Source: Pseudoclavibacter soli DSM 23366
GTDB taxonomy: Bacteria; Actinomycetota; Actinomycetes; Actinomycetales; Microbacteriaceae
Reading direction: 5' to 3'
Length of the DNA stretch: 64,000 nucleotides
NCBI RefSeq assembly: GCF_000423505.1
Contig: NZ_AUIC01000004.1
Location: forward strand, 248,001 to 312,000
Made by a program: the position numbers and the translations under genes
Notes under the pieces: generated by a model
What the model was told of the DNA's origin: nothing
The model's database searches: none
What the model saw: the letters and a program-made list of their open reading frames with translations, nothing else
In this document: positions 11,708 through 20,289 of the stretch, piece by piece
Layout of the letters: each line of letters begins with the position of its first letter
Numbering within the stretch: the stretch's first letter is position 1

Positions 11708-12262
11708 TCAGACCTCGAGCAGCTCGCTCTCCTTACGAGCCAGCGACTCGTCGATCTGCTCGATATAGGTCTTGGTCAGCGCTTCGAGCTCTTTTTCGCC
11801 ACGCGCGATGTCGTCATCACCGATCTCGCCCTTAAGCGCATCGAGCTCGTCTTTGGCCTTGCGACGGAGATTTCGCACAACGACTCGAGCATCTTCTGCT
11901 TTGGTGCGCACTAGCTTCACGTATTCGCGGCGGCGCTCTTCTGTGAGCTCCGGCAGCACGACACGCACGATGCTGCCGTCGTTGGTGGGGTTCACGCCAA
12001 GATTCGGCTCATTGCGAATGGCCTTCTCGATCTCGTGCAGCGCCGACTTGTCGTAGGGCGTGATGATCAGCGTGCGCGCCTCAGGATTCTGCAACGAGGC
12101 AAGCTGCTCGAGCGCCGTAGGAGTGCCGTAGTAGTCAACGGCGATCTTCTGGAACAGAACCGGGTTGGCGCGCCCAGTACGCACCTGTGCAAAGTCGTCG
12201 CGTGCCACCTCGACTGCTTTCGCCAGCTTCGTCTTGGTGTCGCTGATGATTTCGTTGATCAT
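11708..12262 (-). CDS. frr: Ribosome recycling factor
   Basis: Splits post-termination ribosomes together with EF-G. The 184-residue length is normal for RRF. The N terminus reads [18 protein letters not shown], followed by the tRNA-mimic domain with VRTGRANP, and the C-terminal helices end [17 protein letters not shown]. An AAGGAG ribosome site precedes the ATG at 12262. A longer frame upstream in the same phase is only the pyrH gene read out of frame. The gene lies 25 bases after pyrH. Confidence 0.97.
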   Translation of the reverse strand: MINEIISDTKTKLAKAVEVARDDFAQVRTGRANPVLFQKIAVDYYGTPTALEQLASLQNPEARTLIITPYDKSALHEIEKAIRNEPNLGVNPTNDGSIVRVVLPELTEERRREYVKLVRTKAEDARVVVRNLRRKAKDELDALKGEIGDDDIARGEKELEALTKTYIEQIDESLARKESELLEV

Positions 12263-12287
12263 TGCTGCTCCTTCGCCTGCGGTGGTG

Positions 12288-13007
12288 TCAGCCCTCTGCG
12301 CTGACCAGGGTGCCGATTTCGGCTCCCTGAATGGCTCGTGTGATGTTCTCGATGTCATCCATGCCGAAGATGCGCATGGGCAGAGCGTTGTCCATGCACA
12401 GGCTAAAGGCGGTGGAATCAACCACTTTGAGACCGCGCACCAGCGCGTCATTGTAGGCGATGCGCTCAATCTTGGTGGCGGTGGGGTCTTTCTTGGGATC
12501 GGCGGTGTAGACGCCGTCAACGCCGTTCTTCGCGAACAGCACTTGATCGGCACGGATCTCGAGGGCGCGCTGAGCCGAGACCGTGTCGGTGGAGAAATAT
12601 GGCAGGCCTGCGCCGGCACCGAATACCACCACGCGACCCTTTTCAAGATGACGGATGGCACGCAGCGGAATGTAGGATTCGGCGACCTGCGTCATCTGAA
12701 TCGCAGACTGCACACGAGTGTCGACACCTGCCTGCTGCAGAAAGTCTTGCAGGGCCAGTGCGTTCATGACGGTACCCAGCATGCCCATGTAATCAGCACG
12801 AGCACGATCCATACCGCGCTGCGAGAGTTCGGCGCCTCGGAAGAAATTGCCGCCACCAACAACGATCGCCACTTCGACCGTACGCGAGGCGATGGCCACC
12901 TGACGCGCGATGGCGCTGACGACATCGGGGTTGACTCCCAAGCTACCAGCGCCAAAAGCTTCACCCGAGAGTTTCAGCAGAACTCGACGACGTCGTTCGA
13001 TGGTCAC
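12288..13007 (-). CDS. pyrH: Uridylate kinase (UMP kinase)
   Basis: Phosphorylates UMP to UDP in pyrimidine nucleotide synthesis; bacterial amino-acid-kinase-fold hexamer. The 239 residues include [10 protein letters not shown] near the N terminus, [10 protein letters not shown], and the nucleotide site around [13 protein letters not shown]. The start is GTG with a good GGAG ribosome site (AAGGAGATACGC). It lies downstream of tsf, separated by a long stem-loop. Confidence 0.96.
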   Translation of the reverse strand: MTIERRRRVLLKLSGEAFGAGSLGVNPDVVSAIARQVAIASRTVEVAIVVGGGNFFRGAELSQRGMDRARADYMGMLGTVMNALALQDFLQQAGVDTRVQSAIQMTQVAESYIPLRAIRHLEKGRVVVFGAGAGLPYFSTDTVSAQRALEIRADQVLFAKNGVDGVYTADPKKDPTATKIERIAYNDALVRGLKVVDSTAFSLCMDNALPMRIFGMDDIENITRAIQGAEIGTLVSAEG

Positions 13008-13064
13008 GCGTATCTCCTTCGATCAGGTCGGCCCGCCGGCCGATGCTCAACTGCTGGGTGTGTG

Positions 13065-13112
13065 CCACGGGGTGCTCAGCCGTGTGAAGACACACAGCTG
13101 AACACCCCGTGG
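13065..13112 (-). terminator. Long stem-loop between tsf and pyrH
   Basis: Beginning four bases after the tsf stop codon, arms 13065-13080 and 13097-13112 are complementary with a single mismatch. An inner GTGTG/CACAC pairing extends the stem around a short loop. No T-run follows on the minus strand, so it is not a standard intrinsic terminator. It may be an attenuator, an RNA processing site or a 3' stabiliser that lowers pyrH expression relative to tsf. Confidence 0.6.
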
Positions 13113-13116
13113 ACGA

Positions 13117-13944
13117 CTACTGTCCGACGCGGAAACGCGCGAAGGCGTTGACCGTCAGACCGGAGTCTTTGAGCACCTGAGCGATGCTGAGCTTGTGGTC
13201 GCGTGCGTACTCCTGGTCGGGCAGCACAACCGTCTTGAAGAAGCCGTTGAGGCGACCCTCGACGATACGAGAGATGGCCTGCTCAGGCTTGCCCTCGTTA
13301 CGTGCAGTCTCTTCGGCCAGACGGCGCTCGTTGTCGACCTGGTCTGCGGGCACCTCTTCGCGGGTCAGGTACTGCGGATCAGCGAACGAGATGTGCTGGG
13401 CGATCGAGTGCGCGGTCTCGGAGTCGTCACCTGCGTAGCCGACGAGCACGCCGAGCTGCGGGGGCAGATCGGGGCTGGTGCGGTGCAGGTAGACAGCGAA
13501 GCGGTCGGCCTCGATCTGGGTCAGGCGACGCAGCTCGAGCTTCTCGCCGATGATCGCACTCACGTCGGTGATCAGATCTTCGACAGTCTTGCCCTCGACC
13601 GGTGCAGCCACGGCAGCGGCAAGGTCAGCAGCGCCAACCTCGGCGACGGCGGTCAGCACCTGCTCGGCAAGCTCGATGAAGCGCTCGTTCTTGGCCACGA
13701 AGTCGGTCTCGCAGGCCAGCTCGATCAGGTAGCCCTTGCGGCCGTCGACCTTGGCTGCGATCAGCCCGTTGGTCGTGGTGCGACCCTCGCGCTTGGCCAC
13801 GCCCTTCAGGCCCTTGACTCGCAGCAGCTCGACGGCCTTCTCGACGTTGCCCTCGGCCTCGTCGAGGGCCTTCTTGCAATCAAGCATGCCCGAGCCGGTG
13901 CGCTCGCGCAGTGCCTTCACATCAGCGGCAGTGTAGTTCGCCAT
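13117..13944 (-). CDS. tsf: Elongation factor Ts
   Basis: Nucleotide exchange factor that reloads EF-Tu with GTP. The 275 residues open with the UBA-like segment MANYTAADVKALRERTGSG, then MLDCKKAL. The core holds the family hallmark TDFVAKNE that contacts EF-Tu. A GAGGA ribosome site precedes the ATG. It lies 27 bases after rpsB, the conserved rpsB-tsf pair. Confidence 0.98.
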   Translation of the reverse strand: MANYTAADVKALRERTGSGMLDCKKALDEAEGNVEKAVELLRVKGLKGVAKREGRTTTNGLIAAKVDGRKGYLIELACETDFVAKNERFIELAEQVLTAVAEVGAADLAAAVAAPVEGKTVEDLITDVSAIIGEKLELRRLTQIEADRFAVYLHRTSPDLPPQLGVLVGYAGDDSETAHSIAQHISFADPQYLTREEVPADQVDNERRLAEETARNEGKPEQAISRIVEGRLNGFFKTVVLPDQEYARDHKLSIAQVLKDSGLTVNAFARFRVGQ

Positions 13945-13971
13945 TATTCAGAGTCCTCTTGTTCTCTCAGA

Positions 13972-14799
13972 TCACTTCTCGTCGGTGGTGGGCTCAGCAG
14001 CCGCCTCAGGCGCAGCCTCAGCAGCCGGGGCCTGAGTGTCACCCTGAGCGAGCAGCTCGCGCTCCCACTCGGCCAGTGGCTCGGCTGCCTCGTTGGAGTC
14101 GTCTTTGCTGTGGCGCTCGACGAGGCCGGCAGCAGCAGCGTCAGCAACGATCTTGGTCAGCAGCGAGACTGAGCGAATTGCATCATCGTTGCCCGGGATC
14201 GGGTACTGGATGTCGTCGGGGTCAATGTTGGTGTCGAGGATGGCGACCACCGGGATGCCGAGCTTCTTGGCCTCTTGAATGGCCAGGTGCTCTTTGTTGG
14301 CGTCGACGACCCACAGAGCCGAGGGAGTCTTCGACAGGTTGCGGATGCCACCGAGGGTCTTCTCGAGCTTGTCTTTCTCGCGCTTGAGAATCAGCAGCTC
14401 TTTCTTGGTGCGCCCCGAGCCGGCAACATCATCGAAGTCGATCTCTTCGAGTTCTTTCAGGCGCTGCAGGCGCTTGTGCACAGTCGAGAAGTTGGTCAGC
14501 AGACCACCAAGCCAGCGATGGTTGATGTAAGGCTGGCCGACGCGAGTTGCCTGCTCAGCAATGGCCTCCTGAGCCTGCTTCTTGGTGCCGACGAACAGAA
14601 TCGTGCCGCCGTGAGCGACCGTCTGCTTGACAAAGTCGTACGCGGCATCAATGTAGCCGAGCGACTTCTGCAGGTCGATGATGTAAATGCCCGAGCGCTC
14701 AGTGAAGATGAAGCGCTTGACTTTGGGGTTCCAGCGGCGGGTCTGGTGCCCGAAATGCACGCCGCTGTCAAGCAGCTGGCGAATGGTAACGACGGCCAT
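13972..14799 (-). CDS. rpsB: 30S ribosomal protein uS2
   Basis: Small-subunit protein located at the head-platform junction. The 275 residues begin [19 protein letters not shown], contain [11 protein letters not shown] and the [12 protein letters not shown] motif, and end in an Ala/Glu-rich tail common in actinobacteria. The ATG at 14799 has an AGGAG ribosome site; an upstream in-frame start at 14832 would lie inside the leader. Transcription probably starts near 14962, giving a structured leader of about 160 bases that could allow S2 autoregulation. Confidence 0.97.
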   Translation of the reverse strand: MAVVTIRQLLDSGVHFGHQTRRWNPKVKRFIFTERSGIYIIDLQKSLGYIDAAYDFVKQTVAHGGTILFVGTKKQAQEAIAEQATRVGQPYINHRWLGGLLTNFSTVHKRLQRLKELEEIDFDDVAGSGRTKKELLILKREKDKLEKTLGGIRNLSKTPSALWVVDANKEHLAIQEAKKLGIPVVAILDTNIDPDDIQYPIPGNDDAIRSVSLLTKIVADAAAAGLVERHSKDDSNEAAEPLAEWERELLAQGDTQAPAAEAAPEAAAEPTTDEK

Positions 14800-14881
14800 G
14801 ACCGTGTCTCCTGTTCTGCGTATTGCACGCATATTGCGGTTGGTCGCGGATCACCGGTCGGCGTCCGCCCTGGTGTCTGGC

Positions 14882-14918
14882 CGCACCTCCGCCACTTTCG
14901 TGGACCGGTGGAAGTGCG
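14882..14918 (-). promoter_or_regulatory. Hairpin in rpsB leader with GAAA tetraloop
   Basis: On the minus strand a nine-base-pair stem (14910-14918 with 14882-14890) encloses a second, perfect four-pair stem, CCAC/GTGG, capped by GAAA at 14896-14899. Such stable structures in ribosomal protein leaders often bind the encoded protein; that function is inferred. Confidence 0.6.
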
Positions 14919-14941
14919 AGATATTCAGACACGCGAAGTCA

Positions 14942-14958
14942 GCAGGGCACAGCCCTGC
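14942..14958 (-). promoter_or_regulatory. 5' hairpin of rpsB transcript
   Basis: Perfect seven-base-pair stem GCAGGGC/GCCCTGC with a three-base loop, immediately after the predicted transcription start. It could stabilise the leader RNA. Confidence 0.5.
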
Positions 14959-14968
14959 CGCTCTTCCA

Positions 14969-14998
14969 AGCATATCCCAGCGCGCCGAGTCGTGTCAC
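14969..14998 (-). promoter_or_regulatory. Predicted rpsB promoter
   Basis: -35 GTGACA (14993-14998) and -10 TATGCT (14969-14974) are separated by 18 bases on the minus strand, a good housekeeping-sigma match. The predicted start near 14962 places two hairpins in the leader. Confidence 0.65.
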
Positions 14999-15095
14999 TT
15001 CTGACTCGCTGTACACAGGCGGCGATTTCGACGAATCCGTGCACAACCTTGACACAGGCCTAGCCCAGGCCGCGCACCCCCGCCACGCTGTGAAT

Positions 15096-15692
15096 ATGAA
15101 TCGCTGCCGACTGCCCCAGCCCCAACCAGTCTCACTCCCGGCCGGCGCGAAGCCTCCGGAGTGGTTGGTGCTCACCGTATTGCTCGTCACTGCCATTCTC
15201 TGCGGACACGCCTTCAGTGCAGCCGCCGCCCTCGAGCAGGCCGACGTGCCTTGCGACGGTGCACCGTGCTGGAGTTGGCCGCTCGCTGGCCCGGTCACCG
15301 TGTCGCGCGACTTCGAGGCACCCCCACACCCATATGGAGCGGGCCATCGGGGCCTCGACCTCGCCGCGACCTCCGGCTCCCCTGTGCTCGCGGTCGACGA
15401 TGGCGTGGTCTCCTTTGTGGGCTGGGTGGTCGATCGACCAGTGCTCACCATCACCCATGCCAACGGATGGCGATCGAGCTTTGAGCCGGTCGACTCACCA
15501 CTGGTGGTGGGTGAGGTGGTGGCTCGGGGCCAGACCGTCGGCACAGTGGCAGACCTCCCCCATGGCTCGGGGCGTGCGCTGCACTTGGGGGCCCGCCTGG
15601 GCGACGAGTATGTGTCTCCCCTGCTGCTGATCGAGGGCCTCGAGCATTCGGTGCTCCTGCCGCTGCCCCAAAGTCATCAGGCCCGCGGGTGA
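15096..15692 (+). CDS. M23-family peptidase-like exported protein
   Basis: The 198 residues start with a basic or Pro-rich N terminus and a hydrophobic export segment (about 23-45), then a LytM/M23 fold. The first zinc motif HRGLD (His84, Asp88) is present. In the usual HxH motif the first His is replaced (ALH, Ala161/His163), a degenerate form also known in other actinobacterial proteins. Catalysis is therefore uncertain. It may bind peptidoglycan or regulate a hydrolase. The start at 15096 was chosen for its signal sequence. It is divergent from rpsB and overlaps the recombinase gene tail by 16 bases. Confidence 0.82.
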   Translation: MNRCRLPQPQPVSLPAGAKPPEWLVLTVLLVTAILCGHAFSAAAALEQADVPCDGAPCWSWPLAGPVTVSRDFEAPPHPYGAGHRGLDLAATSGSPVLAVDDGVVSFVGWVVDRPVLTITHANGWRSSFEPVDSPLVVGEVVARGQTVGTVADLPHGSGRALHLGARLGDEYVSPLLLIEGLEHSVLLPLPQSHQARG

Positions 15693-16606
15693 GCCTGCAG
15701 GTATGCCGAGGCCAGCTGTGCACTTGAGACGTGCGTGTAGATCTGTGTGGTGCCGATGCTCGCGTGTCCGAGCATCTCTTGCACTGTGCGCAGGTCTGCT
15801 CCGCCGTCAAGCATATGCGTGGCCGCCGTATGACGAAACGAGTGCGGCCCGGCTTCACGTGCTCCTGGCTGTGCAGCGAGGGCATCTGTCACCACACGCC
15901 GCACGCTCCGTGCACCCATGGCCGTACCAGTGTCGCCGATAAACAGTGCATGCCCACGATGTTGCGGCAGCGCGTGATCTGCCCGCGCCATCAACTGCCC
16001 ACGGGCCTGCACGAGGTACTGCTGCAGGGCTCGACCGGCATCTTCACCGAAGGGCGCAACCCGTTCACGATCGCCCTTGCCGATCACGCGCACCGTGCGC
16101 CGATCAAGGTCGAGATCGTCGACGCTCAACCCAGTGAGCTCAGATACACGCAGGGCCGAGGCATAGAGCAGCTCAAAGATGGCCCAGTCGCGCACCAGCG
16201 TCGGCTCACCTGTCTGGGCTGCCGCGCCCGCATCATCGAGCAGACGTCGCATGGTGGCCCGCGAGTGCACCACCGGCAGCGTGCGACCACTGCGGGCTGC
16301 CTGCAGACGGGCAGCCGGATCGGTCTCGACCAGCTGCTGCTCGTAGAGCCAGCGCCCAAATGAGCGTGCAACTGCCGAGCGATGTGCGAGCGTGCTTCGT
16401 GCCAGGCCACGCTGCTGCCCTTGCCACAGCCAGTCGCGGAGATCATCGAGGCAAAGCGCCGCCACATCGTCGCGCACTTGTGCACGGCACTGAGCGGTGA
16501 AATCACCCAGTGCACTGCCGTAGGCGCGAATCGTGTTGTTTGACAGGCGACGTACGTCACGGTTCCACACTGTGAAGGCCTCGACTGCCTGAGCAAGGGT
16601 GATCAT
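15677..16606 (-). CDS. xerC: Tyrosine recombinase, XerC-like
   Basis: Predicted site-specific recombinase resolving chromosome dimers at dif with a partner XerD. The 309 residues have an N-terminal SAM-like DNA-binding domain and a complete catalytic set: Arg153 (SALRVSEL), Lys177 (GKGDRE), His255 and Arg258 (HSFRHTAATH), His281 (LGHASIG) and Tyr290 (TQIYTHV). The ATG at 16606 matches the usual XerC N terminus. The place between dprA and rpsB is the usual actinobacterial xerC location. Confidence 0.9.
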   Translation of the reverse strand: MITLAQAVEAFTVWNRDVRRLSNNTIRAYGSALGDFTAQCRAQVRDDVAALCLDDLRDWLWQGQQRGLARSTLAHRSAVARSFGRWLYEQQLVETDPAARLQAARSGRTLPVVHSRATMRRLLDDAGAAAQTGEPTLVRDWAIFELLYASALRVSELTGLSVDDLDLDRRTVRVIGKGDRERVAPFGEDAGRALQQYLVQARGQLMARADHALPQHRGHALFIGDTGTAMGARSVRRVVTDALAAQPGAREAGPHSFRHTAATHMLDGGADLRTVQEMLGHASIGTTQIYTHVSSAQLASAYLQAHPRA

Positions 16607-16628
16607 GCGTCCAGCATGCCACGCAGGG

Positions 16629-17870
16629 TCAGGATTGTTGCGGAGTGCGCCGCCAGCGCGGGTCTGGGGCATCGTCGCAACGGGCCTGCTCAAGCAGGGC
16701 CAGCTCAGCGAGCCCTGCACGCACCGTCGACTCGTCGAGACCGCTGAGGCGGGCCAGGTGCAGCACCGTACGCGCATGTCGATCGTCGAGCGCGTCAAGA
16801 AGCCTCACGAGCTCGGCTCTGAGCCCTTCGCGCTCGTCATACTGCAGCAGGGGTTCAGCGGTCAGCAAGCTTAAGACGTCTCGGGCGTCGGTGACGAGTT
16901 GGGCCAGGCCATCGCGAATCAGTCTGTTGGTGCCTACTGATGAGGCGGAGTGCACGCTGCCGGGTACCGCACTCAACGGGCGACCAAGCTGCGCTGCATG
17001 GTGTGCGGTGTTCAGCGCCCCAGACCGTGCCCCCGCCTCGACGACAATGGTCACCCCGGCAAGCGCAGCAATGATTCTGTTGCGGGCGAGAAAGCGCCAG
17101 CGAGAGGGAGCGATGCCCGGTGCCTGCTCGGCGATCAGACAGCCCTCGGCTGCGATACGGCGCAGCAGCGCCTCATTGCCTGCAGGGTACAGTCGGTCGA
17201 TGCCGCCGGCGAGCACGGCGATTGTGCGCCCGCCGGCAGCGAGTGCACTGTGATGGGCCTGTCGGTCGATGCCATAGGCTCCGCCTGAGACGATGACGAA
17301 CTGTTGAGCGGTCAGCTGCTGTACGATCTCGGCACACACCTCGACCCCGTAGTTTGTGGCGGCCCGAGAGCCGACGATGGCAGCAGTACGAGCTTGGTCA
17401 AGAAGTGAGACGTCACCGACCGCCCAGAGGCACGGCGGTGCGTGCACCCCCAAATCGTTCAGACGGCTGGGCCACATCGGATCACTCGGCAGCAGCAGGC
17501 GCGCGTGCAGCGAGGTCGCTGAGCGAATCGCCTGCACCAAAGCCCCATCGTCAAAGCGGGGTCGCCAGCGTCTCAACGCGGCGCGCAGATCGCCGCCATG
17601 TTCAGTGGCCAGCGAAGGCGTGGCTTCACTGCGCAACCAGCGTGCCACCTGGTGAATGCCATCGATCAGACCGAATCGTGCGATGAGGCTGCCAGCCGAG
17701 CCATCTCCGGGTTCGATGAGCCCCGACCACCAAATGGCCGCGAGCGCCTCTTGCGTAAGCTCAGCCTCGAGAGCGTGGCCAGCTCTCAGCTGTGCGATGT
17801 CATTGAGCAGTTGCTCCACCTGGCTGTCATCGAGCCCGTGCACTCGTGAGAATTCCTGCAGAACGCTCAT
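16629..17870 (-). CDS. dprA: DNA processing protein DprA
   Basis: Binds incoming single-stranded DNA during transformation and loads RecA. The 413-residue protein has an N-terminal helical region, the Rossmann-like core (AAIVGSRAATNYG, VSGGAYGIDRQAH, VVEAGARSGALNTA, AVPGSV) and a C-terminal winged-helix-like DML1 region. The ATG at 17870 overlaps the comM stop as ATGA and follows a GGAGGG ribosome site, so it is preferred to a start 18 bases upstream. With comM next to it, competence capability is plausible, but no other com genes are visible here. Confidence 0.94.
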   Translation of the reverse strand: MSVLQEFSRVHGLDDSQVEQLLNDIAQLRAGHALEAELTQEALAAIWWSGLIEPGDGSAGSLIARFGLIDGIHQVARWLRSEATPSLATEHGGDLRAALRRWRPRFDDGALVQAIRSATSLHARLLLPSDPMWPSRLNDLGVHAPPCLWAVGDVSLLDQARTAAIVGSRAATNYGVEVCAEIVQQLTAQQFVIVSGGAYGIDRQAHHSALAAGGRTIAVLAGGIDRLYPAGNEALLRRIAAEGCLIAEQAPGIAPSRWRFLARNRIIAALAGVTIVVEAGARSGALNTAHHAAQLGRPLSAVPGSVHSASSVGTNRLIRDGLAQLVTDARDVLSLLTAEPLLQYDEREGLRAELVRLLDALDDRHARTVLHLARLSGLDESTVRAGLAELALLEQARCDDAPDPRWRRTPQQS

Positions 17871-19399
17871 GCTGCTGCCCTCCGCCATTGCAGCGCCTGC
17901 GCGATGTGTGCCGGCTCAGGACGATCTGCATCGGCAAGATCGGCGATCGACCAGGCCACACGCAGTGCGCGGTCGTATCCACGAAGAGTGAGCAGTCCTC
18001 GGTCGAGCGCATTGTCGAGCGTTGCCGTCGCTGTGGGTGCCAGCCGCAGCGCCGACCGCAGCACGTCTCCGGGCACATGTGCATTGACAGCCACGCCGAA
18101 GGGCTCTAGCCTGGCCGCCGCGCGAGCACGTGCGGCAACGACCCGTTCGCGAGTTGCTGCGCTCGTCACTCGCACGTCGTCTGCACGCTCGATATGGCGC
18201 ACACGCTGCATACGCACCTGCACATCGATGCGATCAAGCAATGGCCCGCTGAGTCGACGCAGGTATCGCTGTCTGACCTGAGGGGTGCACGTGCACGCCA
18301 CATCAGTGCTCATCGCGTTGCCACACGGGCACGGATTGGCAGCCAACACGAGCTGAAAGGAAGCGGGAAACTCACTGACAGCCGCGGCACGGTGCACGAT
18401 GATGCGCCCTGATTCGAGGCTCTGCCGCAGGGAATCGAGTACCTCTGAGCGAAACTCGGGTGCCTCGTCAAGAAAGAGCACACCATGGGTGCTCAACGAT
18501 GCCACGCCCGGACGCGGGATGCCTCCACCACCCAGCAGCGCGGTGATCGTCACACTTTGATGCGGTGCCTCAAGTGGTGGCAGACGCACCAGACTCTGCA
18601 CACCTGTCTGGGTTGCCAGCGAACGCAGTGCCGTGGCTTCAAGTGCTTCTGCTCGGCTGAGCGGCGGCAGCACACCCGGCAGGCATTTGGCCAGCAGCGT
18701 CTTGCCTGCGCCGGGGCTGCCGACCATGAGCATGTGATGACGACCTGTAGCTGCCACAATCAGGGCCTCGACTGCCTCGGGCTGTCCGATGACGTCGGCC
18801 AGATCACCGAGGTCTTCAGGTGCTGGAGCACTCGGCGCGGGTTGAAGGTCAGGTTCGTCTGACTCAGACAGCGCCTCGCCGCCAAGGTCTGCCCCCAACG
18901 ATCTGGCCAGGTCTCGCAAAGAGGCTGCACCCTGAACCTCGAGACCGTCGACGAGTCTGCCCTCAGCCAAGTTTGCGCGCGGCACAATCACCCGAGAGGT
19001 CTGCTCTCGCACGGCCAGCACGCTGGGCAGCACGCCCCGTACCGGCAGAATGCGCCCGTCGAGTGAGACCTCGCCGATGACGACGACATCAGCGTCACGT
19101 TCTTCGTGCGGAACAGCGCCCTGCGCACGCAAGATGGCCACGGCAATGGCTGCGTCAAAAGCTGTACCGTGCTTGGGCACGCCGGCCGGGGCCAGGTTCA
19201 CCGTCACACGTGTGTCAGGAAAACTCAGACCGGAATTCGCGAACGCCGCTCGCACCCGGTGCTCGGCCTGGCTCACGGCAGTGTCTGCCAACCCCACGAT
19301 GCGCATGCTGGGCAGCCCCGAGCTGATATCGGCCTCGATGTCGACGAGCGTGCCGCTCAGGCCGCGCAGAGAGACGCTGTGCACTCGTCCGAGACTCAT
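17867..19399 (-). CDS. comM: YifB/ComM Mg-chelatase-like AAA+ ATPase
   Basis: In naturally competent bacteria ComM is a helicase that drives branch migration during integration of transforming DNA. The 510 residues contain the N-terminal ChlI-like domain, Walker A GSPGAGKT at 227-234, Walker B VLFLDEAPEF, a zinc-type CPCGNA...CTC segment, and the C-terminal Mg-chelatase domain. It overlaps yraN at its start and dprA at its end, each by four bases, forming a tightly coupled trio. Confidence 0.95.
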   Translation of the reverse strand: MSLGRVHSVSLRGLSGTLVDIEADISSGLPSMRIVGLADTAVSQAEHRVRAAFANSGLSFPDTRVTVNLAPAGVPKHGTAFDAAIAVAILRAQGAVPHEERDADVVVIGEVSLDGRILPVRGVLPSVLAVREQTSRVIVPRANLAEGRLVDGLEVQGAASLRDLARSLGADLGGEALSESDEPDLQPAPSAPAPEDLGDLADVIGQPEAVEALIVAATGRHHMLMVGSPGAGKTLLAKCLPGVLPPLSRAEALEATALRSLATQTGVQSLVRLPPLEAPHQSVTITALLGGGGIPRPGVASLSTHGVLFLDEAPEFRSEVLDSLRQSLESGRIIVHRAAAVSEFPASFQLVLAANPCPCGNAMSTDVACTCTPQVRQRYLRRLSGPLLDRIDVQVRMQRVRHIERADDVRVTSAATRERVVAARARAAARLEPFGVAVNAHVPGDVLRSALRLAPTATATLDNALDRGLLTLRGYDRALRVAWSIADLADADRPEPAHIAQALQWRRAAA

Positions 19400-19833
19400 C
19401 GCAGCGCCTCACGATGCTCGATGCTGATCTCGCCGGCACGAACCCGCACACCCACAGCATCGAGGCGAACCCGAGCCGGGCTGATCGAGTGGCTGGCCAG
19501 CCACAGCCCGATGAGTCGCCGCAGACGATGCACCTTTCGTGCGGTGATCGCTTCAAAGGGCGACCCGAATCGCTCTCCGCTGCGGGTCTTCACCTCGACG
19601 AACACCAAGGTGTCGCCATGCCAGGCGATGATGTCGATCTCACCATGGCGCGAACTTCGCCAGTTGCGGGCGACGATTCGGTAGCCCTTGTCGGCCAGAA
19701 ACGAGGCGGCAATTTGCTCGCCCCGCTCGCCGAGGGTCAGTGTGTGACCGTCTGCTTGGGCGTGGTTGTTTTCGCCGATGGCCTGCTGGGGCTCTGGCGA
19801 GCGATCTGGGGTCAATTGGGTGCTCTGCTGCAT
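19396..19833 (-). CDS. YraN family (UPF0102) endonuclease-fold protein
   Basis: The 145 residues include a restriction-endonuclease-like core: GEQIAASFLADKGY, then HGEIDIIAWHGDTLVFVEVKTR with the E...D...ExK catalytic pattern. The biochemical role of the family is unsettled. Linkage to comM and dprA suggests DNA processing. An N-terminal stretch of about 30 Gln/His-rich residues precedes the core, so a later start is possible. Confidence 0.9.
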   Translation of the reverse strand: MQQSTQLTPDRSPEPQQAIGENNHAQADGHTLTLGERGEQIAASFLADKGYRIVARNWRSSRHGEIDIIAWHGDTLVFVEVKTRSGERFGSPFEAITARKVHRLRRLIGLWLASHSISPARVRLDAVGVRVRAGEISIEHREALR

Positions 19834-19955
19834 GCGCCCAGTCTCTGCGCCGAAATACGCCCAGAAAAGGGGTGAGCGGCGACTGTGGAGAAATTCACCA
19901 CAAATCGCGCCTGTGCAGAATCAGTCGTCGATGTCGAGAAATGACACCCTGTCGA

Positions 19956-20282
19956 TCACTGTTCGTCGAGAGAGAGCTCGCTGGGCAGCTCGAGGTCGTG
20001 AGCGGTGAGCTCCTCGACGTTGACGTCTTTGTAGGTGATCACGCGCACCTGCTTGGCGAAGCGATCAGATCGGTAGATGTCCCACACCCACACATCGGTC
20101 AGCGACAGCTCGATGTAGAAGTCTGCCCCCACATCACGTCGTTCAAGTTTGACCTCGTTAGCCAGATAGAAGCGCCGCTCGGTCTCGATGACGTACTTGA
20201 ACATATGCACGACATCGCGGTACTCGCGGTACAGGGCCAGCTCGGCCTCGCGTTCGTAATCGTCGAAATCTTGGGGTTCCAT
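19956..20282 (-). CDS. DUF2469 family protein
   Basis: A 108-residue acidic protein with no assigned function, conserved in actinobacteria and usually beside rnhB. Recognisable segments are the N-terminal DFDDYEREAELALYREYRDV, then FYLANEV and DVWVWDIYR. A GAGGGAG ribosome site precedes the ATG, seven bases after the rnhB stop. The 122 bases downstream, before yraN, hold only a small TGTGG/CCACA hairpin. Confidence 0.92.
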   Translation of the reverse strand: MEPQDFDDYEREAELALYREYRDVVHMFKYVIETERRFYLANEVKLERRDVGADFYIELSLTDVWVWDIYRSDRFAKQVRVITYKDVNVEELTAHDLELPSELSLDEQ

Positions 20283-20289
20283 CGCTCCC

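Noticed and set aside
12263-12661. N-terminal extension of frr
   Set aside because: The extra residues are pyrH read out of frame; a strong ribosome site marks the start at 12262.
15049-15054. TTGACA upstream of the M23-type gene as a promoter
   Set aside because: A perfect -35 hexamer, but no -10 element at 16-19 bases spacing.
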